A DNA stretch of 49,563 nt from Gammaproteobacteria bacterium. GTDB taxonomy: Bacteria; Pseudomonadota; Gammaproteobacteria; Steroidobacterales; Steroidobacteraceae. The translations under genes were made by a program, and so were the position numbers. Under the pieces are notes generated by a model, which did not search any database, was not told the origin of the DNA, and saw only the letters and a program-made list of their open reading frames with translations. The stretch spans positions 1-49,563 of the forward strand of contig DAIDHH010000049.1 in assembly GCA_027452045.1 (NCBI GenBank), written 5' to 3'. Shown here in pieces: positions 44,687-49,563 of the stretch; the first letter of the stretch is position 1, and each line of letters begins with the position of its first letter.

Positions 44687-46072
44687 ATGGTTTCGAATAT
44701 GTCATCCCTCTTTCCCCCGGATTTCCCGCCCGGCCCTGCTGGGCGCACCGTCCTCAGCGTCTCGCAGCTCAATCACGAGGCGCGCACGCTCCTCGAGCGG
44801 GGGCTCGGGGTGGTGTGGGTGGAGGGGGAGCTGTCGAACTTCTCGCAGCCGGCCTCCGGCCACTGGTATTTCTCGCTCAAGGACCGCGAGGCGCAGGTGC
44901 GCTGCGCGATGTTCCGAGCGAAGAACTCGGCGGTGGGGTTCGCGCCGAAGGCGGGCCAGCAGGTGCTGGCGCGCGGGCGGGTGAGCCTGTACGAGCCGCG
45001 AGGGGACTACCAGCTCATCGTCGAGCACCTGGAAGAGGCGGGTATCGGGGCGCTGCAGCGCGAGTTCGAGCGGCTGAAGGCCAAGCTTGCCGCCGAGGGC
45101 CTGTTCGCGCGAGAGCACAAGAGGAGTCTGCCGCGATTTCCGCGACGCATCGCCGTGGTGACCTCGCCCACCGGAGCCGCGATCCGCGATGTGCTCAATA
45201 TCCTCGCTCGGCGCTTCCCGCCCGCCTCGGTGCGGGTGTATCCAACGCCGGTGCAGGGTGCGGCCGCCGCGCCCTCGATCGTGGATGCCCTGGAATTGGC
45301 CTCGAAGCGATCCGATTGCGAGGTGCTGATCCTTGCCCGGGGAGGAGGCTCGCTCGAGGATCTGTGGCCGTTCAATGACGAGCGCGTGGCGCGCGCCATC
45401 CGGGTCTGCGCCGTCCCCGTGGTCACCGGCATCGGTCACGAAATCGACTTCACGATCGCGGACTTCGCCGCCGATGCGCGGGCACCAACTCCCTCGGGCG
45501 CCGCGGAGCTGGTGGTTCCGGACCGCCGTGCCTACCTCGAGCAGCTGGCGCGCACTGCGGAACGCATCAGCGCCTGCATGCGGCGCGAGCTGCGAGCGCT
45601 GTCCGATCGGTTCGAGAGTGTGAGCGCTCGGCTCAGGTCGGCGCATCCGGGGATGCGTCTTGCGCACCAGGCGCAGCGGCTCGACGATCTGGAGCAGCGG
45701 CTGACGGGAGCCCTGCGCAATGAGCTTCACCTCACCCGCAATCGCCTTAACGAACTCCTCTCGCGGCTGGTGCAACGCTCTCCCGAGCACCTCTCGCGCG
45801 AGTACCATCGACGGAGCGAGGCGCTCGAGGCCCGTCTTGCGCATGCGCTCACGGTCCAGCTCTCGCGCCTCGGTCACCGGCTCGACCTCGCGCACAAGAC
45901 GCTTCAGACCGCGAGCCCGCTTGCGACGCTCGCGCGTGGGTTTGCGATCGTGACCCGCGCCGATGGCTCCCTGATCACCGATGCCGCCGGCGTTGCGGCC
46001 GGAGAGGAAATCGAGGCGCAGCTTGCCAGCGGGCGATTGCGCGCCCGGGTGATCGGACCACAGTCCTGTTAG
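44687..46072 (+). CDS. xseA: Exodeoxyribonuclease VII large subunit
   Basis: XseA is the catalytic subunit of ExoVII, which degrades single-stranded DNA. The 461-residue product has an N-terminal OB fold ([20 protein letters not shown]), the ExoVII catalytic domain with [15 protein letters not shown] and [11 protein letters not shown], and the [12 protein letters not shown]-type motif. A long coiled-coil C-terminal region follows. ATG 44687 and ATG 44699 (four residues shorter) are both plausible. The small subunit gene xseB is not in the window. tadA follows 3 nt after the stop. Confidence 0.95.
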   Translation: MVSNMSSLFPPDFPPGPAGRTVLSVSQLNHEARTLLERGLGVVWVEGELSNFSQPASGHWYFSLKDREAQVRCAMFRAKNSAVGFAPKAGQQVLARGRVSLYEPRGDYQLIVEHLEEAGIGALQREFERLKAKLAAEGLFAREHKRSLPRFPRRIAVVTSPTGAAIRDVLNILARRFPPASVRVYPTPVQGAAAAPSIVDALELASKRSDCEVLILARGGGSLEDLWPFNDERVARAIRVCAVPVVTGIGHEIDFTIADFAADARAPTPSGAAELVVPDRRAYLEQLARTAERISACMRRELRALSDRFESVSARLRSAHPGMRLAHQAQRLDDLEQRLTGALRNELHLTRNRLNELLSRLVQRSPEHLSREYHRRSEALEARLAHALTVQLSRLGHRLDLAHKTLQTASPLATLARGFAIVTRADGSLITDAAGVAAGEEIEAQLASGRLRARVIGPQSC

Positions 46073-46075
46073 ATC

Positions 46076-46540
46076 GTGGAGTCGAGCGTGCCGGGTGATG
46101 TGGACTTCATGCGCCTTGCGCTGCAGCGAGCCGAGGAAGCGCGCGGCGGCGGCGAGGTGCCCGTGGGTGCGGTGCTGGTGCGGGAGGGAAAGGTGGTGGC
46201 AATGGGAGCCAATCGTCCGATCGCCAGCCACGATCCCACGGCACACGCGGAGATCGAGGCGTTGCGCGCGGGCGGTCGCTCACTAGGCAGCTACCGCCTG
46301 ACCGATACCACGTTGTACGTGACGCTCGAGCCATGCCCCATGTGCGCCTCGGCGATAGTACATGCACGCGTGCGCAGGTTGGTTTTCGGTGCCTGGGATC
46401 CGCGGGCCGGGGCTGCAGGCAGCGTGATGGACCTGTTCGCCTTGCCCGGTCTCAACCACCGCGTGGATGTGTTCGGTGGCGTGCTGATGGAGGAGTGCGG
46501 CGAACTGCTCAGGAGATTCTTCGCGGAACGCCGCGCCTAG
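46076..46540 (+). CDS. tadA: tRNA-specific adenosine deaminase TadA
   Basis: TadA converts A34 of tRNA-Arg(ACG) to inosine. The 154-residue protein has the cytidine-deaminase zinc site: H57-A-E59 (in PTAHAEIEAL) and C87/C90 (in LEPCPMCASA), with E59 as proton shuttle. The start is GTG 46076, 3 nt after xseA, and an in-frame ATG lies 33 nt downstream. The gene converges with mltF, with only 16 nt between the two stops. Confidence 0.95.
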   Translation: MESSVPGDVDFMRLALQRAEEARGGGEVPVGAVLVREGKVVAMGANRPIASHDPTAHAEIEALRAGGRSLGSYRLTDTTLYVTLEPCPMCASAIVHARVRRLVFGAWDPRAGAAGSVMDLFALPGLNHRVDVFGGVLMEECGELLRRFFAERRA

Positions 46541-46556
46541 GAACTCCCGGGTCGGC

Positions 46557-47990
46557 TCAGCTCCCGGCGGGGATCGGCACGGCGACAGGCGCCGTCGCGG
46601 CGGTGTGAATGAGCGTGCCGTCGCCGGGCTGCCACTCGAGCAGTTGCATGAATTCGCGGACGCGCTTGACGTAGGCCACCGGTTGCCAACCCTGGGCGTA
46701 GCCGTTCTTGGCCTGGCTGTACCAACGGGGATCGGCGAGCAGCGGCAGCACCTTGCTCACCGCGGCCCAGGAGTCGGGATTCTTGCCCATCCTCTGCGCC
46801 AGCACGCGCGCATCCTCGACATGGCCGAAGCCCGCGTTGTAGGCCGCGATCAGGAACCAGGTGCGGTCCGGCTCCGGAATGTGCGTCGGGATCATCTTGC
46901 GCACTTCGGCGAGATAGCGTGCGCCGGCGAAGATGCTGTCCTTGGCGTTGGCGCGGTTCGTGAGGCCCATCGCCTGCGCCGTGTCGGAGGTGAGCATCAT
47001 GACGCCCTTGGCGCCGGCCGTGGAGATGGCCGCGGGGTTCCAGCGGGATTCCTGGAACCCAATGGCCGCGAGCAGCCGCCAATCGAAGCCATAGCGCGCC
47101 GCGGCCGCCTGGAACCATGCGCGATAGCGCGGCAGCCGCTCCACGAAGTACGTCTCGAAGAGACGTGACTGCTCGTAATGGAAGGAGTCCGTCGCGGCGG
47201 AGTCGCGGTGCATGAGCTTGGCGAGCTCACCGGAGGCCTTGATCGACTCGAAGAAGTGATTGACCGTCCGCATCAGGTCTGGGGCGCCCTGGCGCACCAT
47301 CCACTGCACTGGGCGGGCCTGCGGCAGGGTGAAGGCGACCCGGGTATCGGGATAGAGATGCCGGGCGTAGGAGTACGCCCTGGCGTCCACGATGGCAAAG
47401 CCGCTGGCGCCTTCCTCGACCGACTGCAGCGGTGTCGTTCCGGGATCCGTGATGCCCCACTTGAGGAAGGGTGCGACCAGCGTCAGCTTCTGCAGGACCC
47501 CCTCCTGGGCGCTTCCCTTGCCGACGATGAGCATGGCATTTTGCAGATGCGGCAGATCATCGGGCGCGGGCTGCCCACTGTGGTAGACGACCAGCTGGGG
47601 AATCTCGGCATAAGGTGCTGAGGGAGCGCCCACCTGGTCCCATGCGGCATCGGCCGTGATCTGGGCGGCCGCGATGTCGGCCTGACCGGAGGCGAGGGCC
47701 TTCATCAGGTCCGCCTGGTTTGCGACGGCGAAGATCTTCAGCCCGAGACCCAGGGAGGCGGCGAAGCGCTTGGCGAGGTCGTATTCCAATCCCTTGGGGC
47801 CTTTTGCCCCGAGGTAGTAGCAGGTCGGCAGATTGAGCGTCACCACGCGCAGTTCGCCGCGCGCACGGATATGCTCGAGTGTGGATGCAGCGCGATCACG
47901 ATGCGCCAGCATCGCAAAGGCCGTTATCGCGGTCATCGCGATGAGTCTTGGGGCGACCCCCCTCAACCGCTTGCCAATGCGTCTTCGCAC
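46557..47990 (-). CDS. mltF: Membrane-bound lytic murein transglycosylase F
   Basis: MltF cleaves peptidoglycan glycan strands with formation of 1,6-anhydromuropeptides. The 477-residue protein has a basic N-terminus and hydrophobic helix (about 14-30) that can serve as signal or anchor; no lipobox is seen. A periplasmic solute-binding-protein-3 domain (about 40-265) and a C-terminal SLT domain (about 285-430) follow, with the catalytic glutamate in IGFQESRWNP. This two-domain order is diagnostic for MltF. It diverges from the tRNA-Ser gene. Confidence 0.94.
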   Translation of the reverse strand: MRRRIGKRLRGVAPRLIAMTAITAFAMLAHRDRAASTLEHIRARGELRVVTLNLPTCYYLGAKGPKGLEYDLAKRFAASLGLGLKIFAVANQADLMKALASGQADIAAAQITADAAWDQVGAPSAPYAEIPQLVVYHSGQPAPDDLPHLQNAMLIVGKGSAQEGVLQKLTLVAPFLKWGITDPGTTPLQSVEEGASGFAIVDARAYSYARHLYPDTRVAFTLPQARPVQWMVRQGAPDLMRTVNHFFESIKASGELAKLMHRDSAATDSFHYEQSRLFETYFVERLPRYRAWFQAAAARYGFDWRLLAAIGFQESRWNPAAISTAGAKGVMMLTSDTAQAMGLTNRANAKDSIFAGARYLAEVRKMIPTHIPEPDRTWFLIAAYNAGFGHVEDARVLAQRMGKNPDSWAAVSKVLPLLADPRWYSQAKNGYAQGWQPVAYVKRVREFMQLLEWQPGDGTLIHTAATAPVAVPIPAGS

Positions 47991-48024
47991 CTAGACGGAC
48001 TCCACAGATACAAAAACGTCCAGC

Positions 48025-48030
48025 TATAAT
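48025..48030 (+). promoter_or_regulatory. -10 element of the tRNA-Ser gene
   Basis: A perfect TATAAT lies 14 nt before the tRNA 5' end. The best -35 candidate at 17-18 nt upstream is the weak TCCACA/CCACAG. A GC-rich discriminator follows, as expected for a stringently controlled stable RNA. Confidence 0.6.
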
Positions 48031-48043
48031 AGCAGCTCTCCCC

Positions 48044-48136
48044 GGAGAGGTACCGAAGCGGTCATAACGGCGCCGACTCGAAATCGGATGGTCGGGTAAA
48101 ACCGGCACGTGGGTTCGAATCCCACCCTCTCCGCCA
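48044..48136 (+). tRNA. tRNA-Ser (anticodon CGA)
   Basis: A 93-nt class II tRNA including an encoded CCA end. The acceptor stem GGAGAGG (48044-48050) pairs with CCTCTCC (48126-48132), with discriminator G. The anticodon loop CTCGAAA gives CGA, which reads UCG serine codons. A long variable arm (about GGTCGGGTAAAACCGGC) and the GGTTCGAATCC T arm are present. A T-rich stretch (TTTTTTTATAATAAAAA) follows the CCA and probably ends transcription. Confidence 0.96.
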
Positions 48137-48312
48137 TTCATTTTTTTATAATAAAAACAATTACTTGAGCTGCATTTTCCAGGCGGTGGCAAAAACGGTG
48201 CCAGCGTCCAAAGCGCCGGAATCGTCCAGCGGAATCCAGGGCTTGGCGTTACCCAGCCGACGTCTGCCAAGCGCTGCCGGAAGCTGGGGCGGGCCATTGA
48301 GGTCCAGGGGTA

Positions 48313-48400
48313 GCCAGCGAAAATTTTGGGTACATTTTGGGGTACAGGACATCGCTGGCGCTCATGTACCCCACCTTCACCGCTTCACAGATACCCCACC
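48313..48400. repeat. G-rich iteron-like repeats behind tRNA-Ser, possible old attachment region
   Basis: TTTTGGGTACA (48323-48333) is directly followed by TTTTGGGGTACA (48334-48345). The same core returns inverted as TGTACCCCACC (48365-48375) and ATACCCCACC (48391-48400). CCAGCGA (48313-48319) and TCGCTGG (48351-48357) bracket the first pair. Similar G-rich repeats are seen near integrase arm sites beside tRNA genes, but no integrase is present here. Confidence 0.45.
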
Positions 48401-48423
48401 CTGTCGGCAACTGTATCTGGTAG

Positions 48424-48445
48424 ACTAAGTCGATCGAACTAAGTC
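48424..48445 (+). promoter_or_regulatory. Likely operator of the Phd/VapC operon
   Basis: The octamer ACTAAGTC occurs twice in direct orientation (48424-48431, 48438-48445) around GATCGA, 10 nt before the antitoxin start. Antitoxins of this type bind repeats over their own promoter, which supports an operator role. Confidence 0.5.
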
Positions 48446-48455
48446 TGGAATATCC

Positions 48456-48701
48456 ATGCAGACCGTCAACATTCATGAGGCCAAGACGCATCTGTCTCGC
48501 CTGATCGACCAAGCGGCGAAAGGAGAGCCCTTCGTCATCGCCAAGGCCGGAAAACCCTTGGTGAAGGTCGTGGCGCTGGATGCGCCGGAGCCCGGGCAGA
48601 TGAAACGCCTCGGATTCATGGCCGGACAGATCGGCGTGCCCGATGATTTCGACCAGATGGGTAGCGCCGAGATCAAGGAGCTCTTTGGCGAGGCTCCGTG
48701 A
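48456..48701 (+). CDS. Phd/YefM-family antitoxin
   Basis: An 81-residue antitoxin that should neutralise the downstream PIN toxin and repress the operon. The N-terminal DNA-binding fold is recognised by VNIHEAKTHLSRLIDQAAKG and the following PFVIAKAGKPLVKVVAL. The C-terminal part (GQIGVPDDFD, KELFGEAP) is the typical toxin-wrapping tail. Its stop overlaps the toxin start by 4 nt. ATG 48456 lies just after two ACTAAGTC repeats. Confidence 0.92.
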   Translation: MQTVNIHEAKTHLSRLIDQAAKGEPFVIAKAGKPLVKVVALDAPEPGQMKRLGFMAGQIGVPDDFDQMGSAEIKELFGEAP

Positions 48702-49084
48702 AACTGCTCCTCGATACGTACCTGCTCCTCTGGGCTGCGGGTGAGCCGGACCGCCTGTCCAACGCGGCCCGGGAGTTGATCGAAGCCACCGATAACGAAC
48801 TCATTTTCAGCACGGCGAGCCTGTGGGAGATCGTGATCAAGCGGGGATTGGGCCGCGAGGATTTCCAGGTCGATGCGCGGCTGCTACGCCGGGGGCTGCT
48901 CGACAACGGCTACGGCGAGTTGCCGATCGGCAGTGAGCACGTGGTCGCGATCGATACCCTGCCGCCTTTGCACAAGGATCCCTTCGATCGAGTCCTCATC
49001 GCCCAAGCCCTCGTCGAGGGAATCACCCTGGTGACTACGGACGAGACGGTCGCGCGCTATCCGGCCCCGGTGCGGGTCGTGTGA
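48698..49084 (+). CDS. PIN-domain toxin (VapC-like RNase)
   Basis: A 128-residue PIN-domain protein, expected to be a Mg2+-dependent endoribonuclease toxin. Acidic active-site residues are visible in KLLLDTYLLLW (D6), SLWEIVIKR, KDPFDRVLIAQA and TTDETVA. The usual LLLDTHALLW start has Y in place of H, which does not touch the catalytic acids. GTG 48698 overlaps the antitoxin stop, the standard arrangement for a functional pair. Confidence 0.92.
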   Translation: MKLLLDTYLLLWAAGEPDRLSNAARELIEATDNELIFSTASLWEIVIKRGLGREDFQVDARLLRRGLLDNGYGELPIGSEHVVAIDTLPPLHKDPFDRVLIAQALVEGITLVTTDETVARYPAPVRVV

Positions 49085-49122
49085 GGATCAACCCGCTAGA
49101 GCCCACTGGTATTCTTGCGCAC

Positions 49123-49367
49123 ATGGCGAGGGCGATTCTGTTGCGGCACGTCCCGGATGGCTGCACAGTCAGTTGAAGGCCCGTGCCGCAATGGCCGGTA
49201 TGTCGTTGTCCAAATTCGTGGTGCGGGAAGTTCGCGATATCTCCCAGCAGCCGGCGCCCGAGGAAATGATGGAGCGCCTGAAGCAGCGTGAGCCTTATCG
49301 AGGCAAGCGGTCGCCCACCCAGGTGTTGAGTGAGGAGAGAGACCGCGGGCGGTCGGAGCTGCAGTGA
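49123..49367 (+). pseudogene. FitA-type ribbon-helix-helix antitoxin with a one-base frameshift
   Basis: ATG 49123 begins MARAILLRHVPD, the start of FitA/VapB-like antitoxins, but the frame then meets a stop at 49174-49176. In the next frame, from about 49161, the sequence continues as LHSQLKARAAMAGMSLSKFV to a stop at 49367, exactly the expected continuation. One missing base near 49159 (GATGGCTG where GATGAGCTG or similar is expected) explains the break. No PIN toxin gene follows. It may be a pseudogene or a sequencing error; a shorter protein from TTG 49173 is unlikely to bind DNA because the beta strand is lost. Confidence 0.7.
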
Positions 49368-49410
49368 ATCAATGCTCGGAATTCGCCGATCGGCACACCC
49401 GGCCGCAGCG

Positions 49411-49496
49411 GGTGCCTCGACTCCGCCCACGCAGACATGGTTGAGTTCGGCGTAGTCGAAAATCCCGTGCTTTGCGCCTTCCCGGCCGATCCCGGA
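49411..49496 (-). pseudogene. C-terminal fragment of an NAD(P)-dependent aldehyde dehydrogenase (succinate-semialdehyde type)
   Basis: Read on the minus strand from 49496, the sequence gives SGIGREGAKHGIFDYAELNH followed by VCVGG, which matches the last residues of GabD-type aldehyde dehydrogenases. Upstream of that block the frame loses similarity (the expected GGVK is not there), and downstream there is no stop near the normal C-terminus. Only about 28 residues of the gene remain, so it is a remnant left by recombination. Confidence 0.5.
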
Positions 49497-49563
49497 TAGG
49501 TTGACGCACGATCGGCACAACGGTCTTCGGGCGCAGCACTTCGCTCGACTCGGCCAGCGCCGG

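Larger units (their letters stand above)
48137..48455. other. tRNA-proximal gap with att-like repeats and toxin-antitoxin promoter
   Basis: No gene of more than about 90 codons with recognisable similarity exists in this 319-nt stretch. It contains a T-rich terminator region, G-rich repeats in both orientations (48313-48400) and direct repeats just before the Phd-type antitoxin. The minus-strand frames here show no integrase similarity. Confidence 0.5.

Noticed and set aside
47896-48297. Minus-strand frame containing GEGGIRTH, antisense to tRNA-Ser
   Set aside because: This is the well-known spurious translation of the reverse strand of a tRNA-Ser gene. It overlaps the tRNA and the mltF start and is not a protein gene.
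48161-48512. Short minus-strand frames beside tRNA-Ser considered as integrase remnants
   Set aside because: No tyrosine-recombinase motif (RHxxR, active-site Tyr) or typical integrase N-terminus can be seen in them.

Overview
The window looks like a chromosomal segment of a high-GC gammaproteobacterium. The block trmJ, cysteine desulfurase, iscA-like, ndk, rlmN, pilF, rodZ, hisS, yfgM, bamB, der keeps the enterobacterial gene order almost intact, but lacks iscR, a free-standing iscU, hscBA-fdx and ispG. Protein features (secDF, suhB, guaBA, xseA, tadA, mltF) fit a lineage near Xanthomonadales/Nevskiales; the sequence alone does not fix the genus.

Layout. 1-2522: 3' end of secD, then secF and suhB. 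2596-4080: an APC amino-acid permease. 4175-14717: the trmJ-to-der housekeeping run, with many 4-nt gene overlaps. 14718-15159: a gene-free stretch rich in stem-loops, including a possible structured RNA. 15160-16338 (minus): glutaryl-CoA dehydrogenase. 16718-17746: a GHMP-family L-threonine kinase. 17917-18161: promoter, cobalamin riboswitch and expression-platform hairpin. 18189-35153: a 13-gene, 17-kb corrinoid operon (cobN, chlI/D fusion, cbiE, cbiX-cbiC fusion, cbiD, cbiL, cbiF, cbiG, cobJ-cobK fusion, cobW, cobO, cobB/cbiA, bluB). 35296-38707: tag, an ArsR regulator with a tandem SRPBCC protein, a HAD phosphatase and a small membrane protein. 38751-41481 (minus): small membrane proteins of the DUF202, DUF3618, YqjE and DUF883 types, a mostly empty 380-nt gap and a further membrane protein. 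41513-44641 (minus): guaA and guaB. 44687-46540: xseA and tadA. 46557-47990 (minus): mltF. 48044-48136: tRNA-Ser(CGA). 48137-49563: a recombination-scarred end with G-rich repeats, a Phd/VapC-type toxin-antitoxin pair, a frameshifted FitA-type antitoxin and a C-terminal aldehyde dehydrogenase fragment.

How it works together. The central system is B12-controlled corrinoid synthesis. It mixes genes usually assigned to the cobalt-early route (cbiX, cbiD, cbiG) with a CobN-type late chelatase driven by a fused ChlI/ChlD-like AAA+/VWA protein. The threonine kinase would supply L-threonine phosphate for the aminopropanol linker, BluB makes the lower ligand dimethylbenzimidazole, and CobO adenosylates. 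cbiT, uroporphyrinogen methyltransferase, cobyric acid synthase and the nucleotide-loop genes are not in the window and must be elsewhere if the pathway is complete.

The most unusual points are: a CobW whose metal-binding cysteines are gone while its His-rich loop remains; an IscS fused to a degenerate IscU-like domain; two cobalt chelatase types in one operon; the candidate structured RNA after der; and the repeat and remnant cluster behind tRNA-Ser.
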